A stretch of DNA of 64,000 nucleotides from Pseudomonas nitroreducens (GTDB taxonomy: Bacteria > Pseudomonadota > Gammaproteobacteria > Pseudomonadales > Pseudomonadaceae), in NCBI RefSeq assembly GCF_014204515.1, contig NZ_JACHLI010000021.1:52768-116767 (forward strand). The letters are read 5' to 3'. The notes below the pieces were generated by a model that saw only the letters and a list, made by a program, of their open reading frames with translations, did no database searches and was not told the DNA's origin. This document shows positions 26,361-33,719 of this stretch, one piece after another. The position numbers and the translations under genes are program-made. The number at the start of each line of letters is the position of its first letter. The first letter of the stretch is position 1.

Positions 26361-26697
26361 GCTTTGGGGCGAAAGCAGCCCCTAGGCGAGGCTGCTTTGC
26401 GCCTCGATCATGAGCTTGCCTGACCACTCGCTTGGCGATTGCCTGGAGGATCCCACAGATGGTTTCGGGTGGGATACGGGTGATCTTGCTGTCTATGTAG
26501 GACGCCAGCTTGTCGACGTGGGTAAATGCCTTTGGGCTCGAGTTCCTTGAGGAGCATGCGTCCGTCGTCGCCGAAGGTGAGGAGGAAGCGGGAGGCGGCG
26601 AGTTGCTTCCTTATGTAGATGTTGCGATCGAAGGAATTGAGCTCGTCCGGTGATACGAACGGTTCTCTGCAGAATAGGAAAATAAATCTGTCCCCAT
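26361..26697. repeat. Direct repeat B, copy 2
   Basis: Second copy of the element at 25355-25692, downstream (minus strand) of the interrupted gene at 26743-27162. It retains the peptide RNIYIRKQLAASRFLLTF but carries a 2-base deletion (near 26520) and another indel near its left end, so it cannot encode the full remnant. It shares the GGAAAATAAATCTGTCCCC end. Confidence 0.8.
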
Positions 26698-26742
26698 TGC
26701 CTGTCCTAAATGCTGCCAAATTCAAACTATTACCCCTAGACC

Positions 26743-27162
26743 TCATAATTCCATATAAAAAACTCCTCCGAAATCAATAAATGGTGCCCTGTGAATTTCT
26801 GTGGAATATGACAAAGGGAAAAGATCTTCTATCGAGGTAGTCTGAGCCGAACCGAGTTCACTCAAAAAGCTGTGAAGTTGTCCTTTTGAAAGGGTGACTA
26901 AGTTTTTGTTAACAAAGAACACCTTGTCATTAGCAAACAAGCCAATGGAAAACACATCCCCAAACCCAACGATATAGCCATCAAAGGATTGTCCAGTTGG
27001 GGTTGAAAATTTTGCTTTAAATGAAAGATCGAATATCGAATCCCCCAAATCATCAATCGTCAGTACCGGATATTTCAATTCATCACTATCATCGTATCGC
27101 TAGATCGGATGTTCTTCATATTCCATTCGCCCTAGAAAATCTTTTGCCAAATTATTCTTCAT
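26743..27162 (-). pseudogene. Gene interrupted by in-frame TAG
   Basis: An ATG at 27162-27160 with an excellent ribosome-binding site (AAAGGA, 8 bases upstream) opens a frame beginning MKNNLAKDFLGRMEYEEHPI. This is stopped at codon 21 by TAG (27102-27100) and continues in the same frame with RYDDSDELKYPVLTIDDLGD to a stop at 26743, 139 codons in all. The part after the TAG could in theory start at a TTG (27078) but has no good ribosome-binding site. The simplest reading is a recently inactivated small gene (Trp or Gln codon to TAG). The product class is unknown; immunity-like by size and context. Confidence 0.65.
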
Positions 27163-27438
27163 GTATTGAGTCCTTTCACCGGCCTAGTGCCAGGGTTTTG
27201 GAGGCGGGTGAATCCCCTTGTCTCGGCATTTACAGTGTGCCCCGTGATACTGGTCAGCGATAACAAGTCTACGAAGTTTCATGTCCTACCTGAATCAGCC
27301 AAAGAGTCGTTTGAAGCGTCTTACGACTCTCAAGGCTTGTGCATTTCGGTCAGTCACGCTGTCTGAGATCCATGCCCTCCAGTGTCGATTGATGCCAGCA
27401 TGTCAATACGGACGTCCGTTTTGGGTCAGGCCTGTTGA

Positions 27439-27876
27439 TCAAAGAAAATCTTTACGCCAATCTAAATATACAAGGTCGCGGTCGAATTCTCTTTTCAGCT
27501 CAACGGAGTAGTATGACAATCGCGCTATCTCGGATGGTGTCTCATGCCAGATCATTTCCGCAATTTGGCGCATACTTAATCGCTCAAGCAAGCTCTTATA
27601 GAACGCATTCACGATTTCTCTCGAACGAGCGATATCTTTAGAGAAGAACAGGGAAACCTTTTGGGAGGTTTCCTCCAGAAGGTAAGGGATGTCGCACTCA
27701 ATGATTGCTTCGCTTTCCTCTGCTTCACCCAGAAATGCTTCGGACAGCGAGTGGATTATAGATCTGGCAATAGAGGTTGGGGTCGTTGTTGTAATTACGA
27801 TGTCCCCTCTATCTTCGATCTTTCTCAATGACTCCAGTATTACATCCACATACTTCTGATTGTCGATCTTGCTCAT
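27439..27876 (-). CDS. Hypothetical protein sharing N-terminus with the gene at 24491
   Basis: A 145-residue protein starting MSKIDNQKYVDVILESLRKI. Residues 1-70 are about 85-90% identical to the start of the 250-residue protein at 24491-25243. After LLEETSQ the sequence switches to an unrelated C-terminus (SLFFSKDIARSREIVNAFYK; ends LDWRKDFL). The upstream 124 bases are also duplicated, so both genes probably share promoter sequence. It could be a genuine chimeric paralogue or a gene with a replaced tail; the frame is intact to its stop. Confidence 0.55.
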   Translation of the reverse strand: MSKIDNQKYVDVILESLRKIEDRGDIVITTTTPTSIARSIIHSLSEAFLGEAEESEAIIECDIPYLLEETSQKVSLFFSKDIARSREIVNAFYKSLLERLSMRQIAEMIWHETPSEIARLSYYSVELKREFDRDLVYLDWRKDFL

Positions 27877-28000
27877 GACTGGCCCATGGTCAATTTTTGT
27901 TTTTATGGCGCGGAGTTTTAGGAGGCTTCAGCGCGAATCCGGCTAAAAATTGGCAACCTGCACATTCTGACATCATGGGGCAAACATCCGCTACGGGTCG
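27667..28000. repeat. Long direct repeat A, copy 2
   Basis: 334 bases colinear with 25034-25367 (about 24 substitutions, no gaps). It includes the start and upstream region of the 145-residue gene and ends at GGGTCG, at the same base as copy 1. The two copies are in direct orientation about 2.6 kb apart and could recombine to delete the intervening genes. Confidence 0.9.
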
Positions 28001-28219
28001 GTAGCTGACTACAAAAGTCGCCAATCGCCACCCCGTAATCTTGACGTCTCGAACGCCAAACAGTCCTCGCTTGACCGCCGCACCCCCACGCCATAACCTC
28101 GCCCGGCCCCTGTGAAAGCGACAGGGGAGCGGGTTTGGCGACCCGATAAAGTCATTGTGCGACCCGCACGGATAAGTCCTGCGCCGTAGTTTTATGGGCG
28201 TGGTGCTTTGCTATGGCGA

Positions 28220-28311
28220 GCCGCGCAGGGAGACCTTCGGGTCTGCCGGGTGATGACTGCCGGTTCGCCAACCCTGCGCGGTTCCGCCTCCCAATCCGTT
28301 TGGCGACGGAT
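28220..28311 (+). ncRNA. C4-type antisense RNA leader of antirepressor-like gene
   Basis: The outer stem GCCGCGCAGGG (28220-28230) / CCCTGCGCGGT (28272-28282) encloses two hairpins: AGACC-TTCG-GGTCT (28231-28244) and CCGG...CCGG (28246-28263). A terminal hairpin ATCCGT/ACGGAT (28294-28311) follows. This three-way architecture directly upstream of a phage-type antirepressor gene matches C4 RNAs (phages P1/P7). GCCAACCCT at 28267-28275 can pair, with one mismatch, with AGGGTTTGC at 28339-28347, which overlaps the Shine-Dalgarno of the downstream gene, as expected for C4 control. The upstream CCCCTGT/ACAGGGG hairpin (28107-28127) may belong to the same leader. Confidence 0.7.
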
Positions 28312-28351
28312 GAGGGGGCTGTCATGGACAGTCATAAAAGGGTTTGCATGA

Positions 28352-28825
28352 ATGGACGACATCTACGTTCCCACCGTTTTCCACCGCTACAACCGTTCTC
28401 TGCGCGGCGTGCTGATCGACAACCAGCCCTGGCTGGTCGCCCGCGAGCTGGGCTATCTGATCCGCGAGCGAGTCGAGTCCTATGTGCTTCGGCTGGATGA
28501 TGATCTGTTTCGCGAGGCGCGCCTGGTGACGGGCAGTGGCGAAGAGGTCGTGTTGTTGCTCAGCGACTTTGGCGTTTTCCATGTGCTGCAGCGTTATCGC
28601 AATCCGGAGCATCGGCCGTTGCGTCGCTGGCTCACCGGCCATGTGCTGCCGGTGCTGAGGGATCAGGGCGCAGTGGCGGCGGGCCTGCCGCAGCGGATGC
28701 AGGCGAAGGGGGAAGGGCGGCCGCTGGCGGTGCTGGATTGGCAGGGTGAGTTGTGGGTGCCGATGGCGCAAGTGCCGCGATTGATGCGCGAGGAGCGGCG
28801 TGGGCGCTGGTGGCGCAGGGAGTAG
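28352..28825 (+). CDS. BRO-N domain (phage antirepressor-like) protein
   Basis: A 157-residue protein with AAGGG about 9 bases before its ATG. Its N-terminal ~100 residues match the BRO-N fold of phage antirepressors (FHRYNRSLRGVLIDNQPWLV, ARELGYLIRERVESY, LSDFGVFHVLQRYRNPEHRP, LRRWLTGHVLPVLRDQG). The C-terminus is short and basic (RRGRWWRRE) and no second antirepressor domain follows. No other phage genes are nearby, so this is an orphan module, probably domesticated or a prophage remnant. Translation is likely controlled by the C4-like RNA immediately upstream. The target repressor is unknown. Confidence 0.8.
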   Translation: MDDIYVPTVFHRYNRSLRGVLIDNQPWLVARELGYLIRERVESYVLRLDDDLFREARLVTGSGEEVVLLLSDFGVFHVLQRYRNPEHRPLRRWLTGHVLPVLRDQGAVAAGLPQRMQAKGEGRPLAVLDWQGELWVPMAQVPRLMREERRGRWWRRE

Positions 28826-28855
28826 GTGCGCGGCGGTGGAGAGCGCCTGTCGGCG

Positions 28856-28881
28856 CTGATCGCGGACAGAGTCCGCTCCTA
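28856..28881. repeat. REP-type palindrome
   Basis: GATCGCGGACAGAGTCCGC followed by TCCTAC is an imperfect palindrome of the same family as 29209-29233 (GATCGCGGAGAAGCTCCGC then TCCTAC). Confidence 0.6.
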
Positions 28882-29140
28882 CGAGGGAAGTGTGCGCAAG
28901 CCATGCCGCCGCCACCTGCGTAGCGCCTTTGTAGGAGCAACTGTCTTTGTTCCAGACGTCTGTGCCTGGGTTTCCCTCTCCCTAACCCTCTGACTAGGCG
29001 TCCCCCCCATGAAGGGAGAGGGGACCGTTCGATGCAGGTTGAAACGATGGTGTCAGCCGGCACAGACAGCTCCCTCTCCCTTCGGAGCGGGGCGCGCAGC
29101 CAGGGCGGGGGAGAGGGACCGCCCTGGTAGGGTATTAAAG

Positions 29141-29233
29141 TAGGAGCGGATCTTATCCGCGAATCCGGCCGGCAGGCCGGCGCTACCCAATGGCACCGCT
29201 ATCGCGGTGATCGCGGAGAAGCTCCGCTCCTAC
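29141..29233. repeat. Paired REP-type palindromes
   Basis: TAGGAGCGGATCTTATCCGC with GGCCGGCAGGCCGGCGCTAC (29141-29187) parallels the repeat at 22213-22256. GATCGCGGAGAAGCTCCGC (29209-29227) is the inverted-orientation partner, so this looks like a BIME-type pair. Confidence 0.65.
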
Positions 29234-29264
29234 AGGGAGCAGGCGGGCGTCGCCCGAGAAGGTA

Positions 29265-29293
29265 GGGCGAATAACCCGGAACGGGTTATCCGC
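29265..29293 (-). terminator. Hairpin downstream of the aldehyde dehydrogenase gene
   Basis: GGGCGAATAACCCG, GAA, CGGGTTATCCGCC is a near-perfect inverted repeat starting 23 bases beyond the minus-strand stop at 29316. It is likely the transcription terminator or 3' stabiliser of the operon; it resembles the common GCGGATAAC palindrome. Confidence 0.55.
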
Positions 29294-29315
29294 CGCAGGC
29301 GGGCTGCCGGATGAC

Positions 29316-30806
29316 TCAGGACGCGTCGATCCAGATGGTCTTGATCTCGGTGTACTGGTCGTGGGCCCAGGCGGACTTGTCGCGGCCGCCGAAGCCGGAC
29401 TCGTTGTAGCCGCCGAAGGGGGTGGAGGCGTCGCCTTCGCCGAAGCAGTTCACCGTGACGATGCCGGCGCGGATTTCCCGCGACAGGCGCAGGGCGTGGC
29501 GCAGGTTGCTGGTGTAGGCCGAGGCGGCGAGGCCATAGACGGTGTCGTTGGCCAGGCGGATGGCCTCGTCGATGTCGCGGAAGGTGGTGACCGCCAGCAC
29601 CGGGCCGAAGATTTCCTCGCGGAACAGCCGGCTCTGCGGGGACACGTCATTGACCACCGTGGGGCGGATGAACACCCCCTGATCGGTGTCGCCACCGTGG
29701 ACGAACGCCAGCTTCTCGCCCTGGGCGTACTCCAGGTACGAGCGCACCTTGTCGAAGTGCGCCGGGCTGACCATGGCGCCCAGGCGATTGTCCGGGTCCA
29801 TCGGGTCGCCGAGCTTCCAGTCGCGCAGGTGCACGCCGATGCGTTCGAGCAGGGCGTCGCGCACGTCCTCGTGGACGATCAGCCGCGAGGACGCCGAGCA
29901 GTTCTCACCCATGTTCCAGAACGCGCCGTTGACCACGTGCTGGGCGACCTGGTCGAGGTCCTCGACATCGTTCATCACCACGGCGGGGTTCTTGCCGCCG
30001 CATTCGAGCACCACGCGCTTGAGGTTGGAGTCGGCGGCGTAGCGAAGGAACCGCCGGCCGGTCTCGGTGGAGCCGGTGAAGCTGACCATGGCCACGTCGG
30101 GATGGCGGCCGAGGGGTTCGCCGGCGTCCTCGCCGCTGCCCGGCACCACGTTGAACACGCCGGCCGGGATGCCGGCCTGCTGCGCCAGTTCGGCGACGCG
30201 CAGGGCGGTGAGGCTGGTTTCCTCGGCCGGCTTGACCACGATGGAGCAGCCGGCGGCCAGGGACGGGCCGATCTTCCAGGCCAGCATCAGCAACGGGAAG
30301 TTCCACGGCAGCACCAGGCCGACCACGCCGATGGGCTCGCGTACCACCAGGGTCACGGCGTTGCTGCCCACCGGGGCGGTGGCGTCGTAGACCTTGTCGA
30401 TCAGCTCGGCGTGCCAGCGCAGCGTGTTGATGGTCTCGGGCACGTCGATGGTCTCGCACTCGCGCACCGGCTTGCCGCTGTCCAGGCTTTCCATCACCGC
30501 CAGTTCGTGGGAGTGCTCTTCCAGCAACTGGGCGAAGCCCAGCAGCACGGCCTTGCGTTCGGCAGGCGAGCGCTTGCTCCACACGCCTTGCTCGAAGGCC
30601 TGGCGGGCGGCGGCGACGGCGCGGTCGACGTCCGCTGAAGTACAGGCGGCGATGTCCGCCAGGTGCTCGCCGGTGGCCGGGTTGCGGGTGGCGAAGGTCT
30701 TGCCGGAAGCGGCGTCCTGGAAGCGCCCGTCGATGAAGGCGCGGGTGGGGAACTGCAGCTCGGCGGCGATGGCCGCGTACTCGGCCCGGGTGAGGAGGTC
30801 TGCCAT
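29316..30806 (-). CDS. NAD(P)-dependent aldehyde dehydrogenase (PuuC/KauB-like)
   Basis: A 496-residue ALDH with AAGGAC before its ATG. Motifs: PWNFPLLMLAWKIGP, cofactor-binding FTGSTETGRRF, catalytic Glu in LECGGKNP, and catalytic Cys in GENCSASSR; C-terminal TPFGGYNESGFG. The pattern best fits aldehyde dehydrogenases acting on amino-aldehydes (gamma-glutamyl-gamma-aminobutyraldehyde or betaine-aldehyde types). It ends the operon FAD oxidoreductase - DapA-like - ALDH, so it likely oxidises the aldehyde released by the oxidoreductase in degradation of an amine. The exact substrate cannot be read from the sequence. Confidence 0.85.
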   Translation of the reverse strand: MADLLTRAEYAAIAAELQFPTRAFIDGRFQDAASGKTFATRNPATGEHLADIAACTSADVDRAVAAARQAFEQGVWSKRSPAERKAVLLGFAQLLEEHSHELAVMESLDSGKPVRECETIDVPETINTLRWHAELIDKVYDATAPVGSNAVTLVVREPIGVVGLVLPWNFPLLMLAWKIGPSLAAGCSIVVKPAEETSLTALRVAELAQQAGIPAGVFNVVPGSGEDAGEPLGRHPDVAMVSFTGSTETGRRFLRYAADSNLKRVVLECGGKNPAVVMNDVEDLDQVAQHVVNGAFWNMGENCSASSRLIVHEDVRDALLERIGVHLRDWKLGDPMDPDNRLGAMVSPAHFDKVRSYLEYAQGEKLAFVHGGDTDQGVFIRPTVVNDVSPQSRLFREEIFGPVLAVTTFRDIDEAIRLANDTVYGLAASAYTSNLRHALRLSREIRAGIVTVNCFGEGDASTPFGGYNESGFGGRDKSAWAHDQYTEIKTIWIDAS

Positions 30807-30844
30807 TGTTCTTGTCCTTCTCTGGATGGTCTGGCCTGGCGGGG

Positions 30845-31744
30845 TTACGCCTGGACGATCTGCGCGACGTTGCGCTTGAGGGTGTCGACGACGTCCTTGA
30901 GTGCCGCCTTCTCGGCCTCGGTCATGGCCTTGAGCGGGGCACGTACGCCGCCGGTGCGCAGGCCGTTGAGCTCGCAGCCGACCTTGATCGACTGGACGAA
31001 CTTGCCGCCTTCGAGGAAGTCCATCAGCGGCATCATCGCCGCCATGATGCGCCGGCCCTTGGCGAAGTCGCCCTGCACCACGCAGGCTTCATAGAGCGCC
31101 ACGTGCTCGCGGGGGATGAAGTTGGAGCCGGCGCAGACCCAGCTGCGCGCGCCCCAGGCGAAGAATTCCAGGGCCTGATCGTCCCAGCCGCAGGACAGCT
31201 GGATGTTCGGGTGGCGGCAGGCCAGGCGGTGCAGCTGGCCCATGTCGCCGGAGCTTTCCTTGATGGCGCAGACGTTCTTGCGCGCGGCGATGGCGGCGAA
31301 GAACTCCTCGCCCATTTCCACGCTCATGCGGCCGGGGTAGTTGTAGAGCATGATCGGCAGGCCGGCGGCATCGTCCACCGCCATCACGTGCTCGGCGATC
31401 TCCTGCTGGGTCGGCAGGGCGTAGGGCGGCGAGCCGGCCAGCAGGGCGTCGGCCTTGATCTCCTTGGCCGCGCGGGCATAGGCCACCGAGTCCTCGGTGC
31501 GGATCGCGCCGGTGCCGACGATCAGCGGCAGGCGGCCGCCGATCACGTCCTTAGCCTTGGCGGCGAGGTCCAGGCGCTCCTGGGCGGTGTGGGCGTAGTA
31601 CTCGCCGGTGGAGCCGCCGATGATGATGCCGTGGACCTTCGCCTCGATCAGGCTTTCCAGCACGTCGGCGAAGGCCTGGGTGTCGATCGAGCCGTCGTCC
31701 TTCAGGGGGGTGATGGCCGGGGTGTAGATACCTTCAAACTTCAC
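30845..31744 (-). CDS. DapA-family aldolase/hydratase/deaminase
   Basis: A 299-residue TIM-barrel of the dihydrodipicolinate synthase / N-acetylneuraminate lyase superfamily, starting at GTG 31744 (GGAG 8 bases upstream). It shows the family N-terminus GIYTPAITPLKDDGSIDTQA, GGSTGEYY, the Tyr of MLYNYPGR and the Schiff-base Lys in CAIKESSGD. The operon setting argues for a catabolic lyase or a deaminase resembling those of hydroxyproline breakdown rather than lysine biosynthesis. It lies between the FAD oxidoreductase and the ALDH with gaps of 73 and 38 bases. Substrate unknown. Confidence 0.82.
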   Translation of the reverse strand: MKFEGIYTPAITPLKDDGSIDTQAFADVLESLIEAKVHGIIIGGSTGEYYAHTAQERLDLAAKAKDVIGGRLPLIVGTGAIRTEDSVAYARAAKEIKADALLAGSPPYALPTQQEIAEHVMAVDDAAGLPIMLYNYPGRMSVEMGEEFFAAIAARKNVCAIKESSGDMGQLHRLACRHPNIQLSCGWDDQALEFFAWGARSWVCAGSNFIPREHVALYEACVVQGDFAKGRRIMAAMMPLMDFLEGGKFVQSIKVGCELNGLRTGGVRAPLKAMTEAEKAALKDVVDTLKRNVAQIVQA

Positions 31745-31817
31745 GGTGCTTTCTCCAGTGGGGGAATAGTTGCCGTGTGCGCGGGCTTGCCTGCGACGCG
31801 ACTGTCGAATCGGGTTG

Positions 31818-33137
31818 TCAGCTTTCCCGGCCGGCGCGGTACTGGCCCCAGCTCAGGTTCATGTTCACCCCGGCCGAGAGGAACGGCTCGGGCGGGTTGG
31901 CATTGGGGCCGGGGGAGGCGAGCAGGTAGTCGATCAGCTCGCTCTTGTGCCCGGCCAGCCAGTCGGCCAGCAGCTTGCCGGTGACGGTGCCGCGGGTGAC
32001 GCCCAGGCCGTTGCAGCACAGCGCGCCGAAGACGTTGGGCGCCAGTTGGCCGAAGTAGCCCAGGTGGTTGCGCGACAGCGCCAGCGAGCCGCCCCAGGTG
32101 AATTCGAAATCCACCCCCGGCAGCATCGGGAAGCGCCGGGCGAAGGACTCGCGGTGGCGGCCGACGATGCGTTCCAGGTAGCGCGGGCTGCTGCGGCCAT
32201 CGGGGTTGAAGCTGAAGCTGTTGCGGATCAGCAGGCGGTTGTCCGGGGTGCGCCGTACGGTGGTGCCGAAGGGGTCGGCGGGGATCAGCCCCCAGTACGG
32301 CTTGCCGCCCAGGCGCGCCTGTTCTTCCGCGCTCAGTGCGCGGGTCAGGCTGGCGTAGGTGAACACCGGCAGCATGCGTCCCTTGAGGAAGCCGAAGCTC
32401 ATGCCGAAGGCGTTGTTGGTCAGCAGCAGGTGCTGCGCGCTGATGCTGCCCTGGGCGTGGCGCAGCACCACCTGGGCGCCGTAGTCGACCTCGGTGATCG
32501 GGGTGTTCTCGTAGAGCGTGACGTTGGCCGGCAGCGAGTCGGCCAGGCCCTTGACCAGCGCGGCGGGCTGGATCAGCACGGTGCCGGGGGTGAACAGCGC
32601 CTTGCGGTAGAAGCCCGTGCCGATGTGCTCGGGCAGCTCGGCCGCCTCGATCATCCGGTAGTCCTGGCCGAGCTTGTCGAGCCCGCGGCGGTAGGCTTCG
32701 AGCACGGCGATACCACGGTCCTCGATGGCCGCCTGGTACTTGCCGCAGGCCTTCATCTGGCAGTCGATGGCGTGTTCGCGGACCAGCTCCTTGAGCAGGT
32801 CCTGGCCCATCAGGTTGAGCTTGAGGCTGGTTTTCGCGGTGGCGATGTCGCCGATGTAGTCCTCGGCGCCGATGTCGTGGGGCAGGTCGATGGCAAAGCC
32901 GGCGTTGCGCCCGGAGGTGCCGAAGCCGACTTCCTGCGCCTCCACCAGGATGATTTCCTCGTTGGGGAAATGCAGCGCCAATTGGCGAGCGGCGGCCAAC
33001 CCGGTGAAGCCTGCGCCGACTATGACCCAGCGCGCCGAGCTGTGCCCCGAATGCCGCGGCCGCACTTGCCGGGCTGGGCTCAGGTGATACCAGCCGCAGC
33101 GTTTATCGTCGGCGGGCAGATAGGTGATCTTCGTCAT
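31818..33137 (-). CDS. FAD-dependent amine/amino-acid oxidoreductase (DAO family)
   Basis: A 439-residue protein with the dinucleotide-binding motif VIVGAGFTGLAAARQLA around residues 38-54, a GTSGRNAGFA segment and a C-terminal FAD-contact region (GALCCNGLGVTRGTVTGK). It resembles PuuB/OrdL-type gamma-glutamylputrescine oxidases and related glycine/sarcosine-oxidising DAO enzymes. As first gene of the operon, upstream of the DapA-like and ALDH genes, it would oxidise a secondary or primary amine to imine or aldehyde. The promoter is in the 582-base divergent gap to the AraC-type regulator gene. Confidence 0.84.
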   Translation of the reverse strand: MTKITYLPADDKRCGWYHLSPARQVRPRHSGHSSARWVIVGAGFTGLAAARQLALHFPNEEIILVEAQEVGFGTSGRNAGFAIDLPHDIGAEDYIGDIATAKTSLKLNLMGQDLLKELVREHAIDCQMKACGKYQAAIEDRGIAVLEAYRRGLDKLGQDYRMIEAAELPEHIGTGFYRKALFTPGTVLIQPAALVKGLADSLPANVTLYENTPITEVDYGAQVVLRHAQGSISAQHLLLTNNAFGMSFGFLKGRMLPVFTYASLTRALSAEEQARLGGKPYWGLIPADPFGTTVRRTPDNRLLIRNSFSFNPDGRSSPRYLERIVGRHRESFARRFPMLPGVDFEFTWGGSLALSRNHLGYFGQLAPNVFGALCCNGLGVTRGTVTGKLLADWLAGHKSELIDYLLASPGPNANPPEPFLSAGVNMNLSWGQYRAGRES

Positions 33138-33719
33138 TGCAGGGACCTGTTGTTACTTTTATCGGCCAATAGCTATCCCTTGCGTGGAGCCGAAGCTTCA
33201 CGCGAGATCTCTGGAGCGCGCGGGTGGTGGATGGCTGACGCTGGCGGTCAGCGGAGACTGTCGATGGGGCCGGGCCCTCTGCGGCGCCGGTTTTCGGATG
33301 GCGCGGTTTGCGCCGTTGGTGTGACGACTATAGGAGCGGCTCCGACGGAGCGTCTAATTACATTTTCTGGGATCAATTCATACGCTTACAGGGGGCTTCG
33401 GGCTTGGCCGGCGATGTGTACTCGGCCGTCGGCAGCACCGCTCATGCACCGTTGAAAGCCCCGGATTGACTGGCCTGCACGCCGCTGGTGAGGGGATTCA
33501 TGTGGCGCTTTCAGGCGTTGCCAGCGCCAGGGCGTGATGCGCCAGGGTCATCCATTGCCACGGATTTCCCCCGTGCGAATCCGTCGCCGATTGCGCGCGG
33601 GTAGCGCGGCCAGTAGCCGAGCGCGAAGGCGTTTGTATAATCCGTTTCCACAAGCGGCAGGCCACGCGGTGATATCCGCGCTCGCACCTGCCAACAAGAA
33701 ATCGCCGAGGTACGCCGCC
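33138..33719. other. Divergent control region of the catabolic operon and regulator
   Basis: 582 bases between divergent starts at 33137 (minus) and 33720 (plus). Upstream in-frame extensions of the regulator (to 33534) are Arg-rich and lack a ribosome-binding site, so were not taken. The region should hold operator sites for the GATase1-AraC regulator; none could be defined by eye. Confidence 0.5.

Larger units (their letters stand above)
28826..29315. other. Intergenic region with extragenic palindromic repeats
   Basis: 490 bases without a gene between the BRO-N gene and the convergent aldehyde dehydrogenase operon. It holds several REP-type palindromes and a GGGAGAGGG-rich segment with inverted complement (CCCTCTCCCTAACCC near 28974; GGGGGAGAGGGAC near 29108). 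Confidence 0.6.

Noticed and set aside
27234..27366. Short plus-strand frame ending SQGLCISVSHAV, vaguely like the end (SKGFCISVRFSD) of the 22924 gene
   Set aside because: Only a few residues match, no start or ribosome-binding site. Possibly a decayed fragment but too weak to call.
33534..33719. N-terminal extension of the AraC-type regulator
   Set aside because: Arg-rich, no ribosome-binding site; the family normally begins close to the GATase1 domain.
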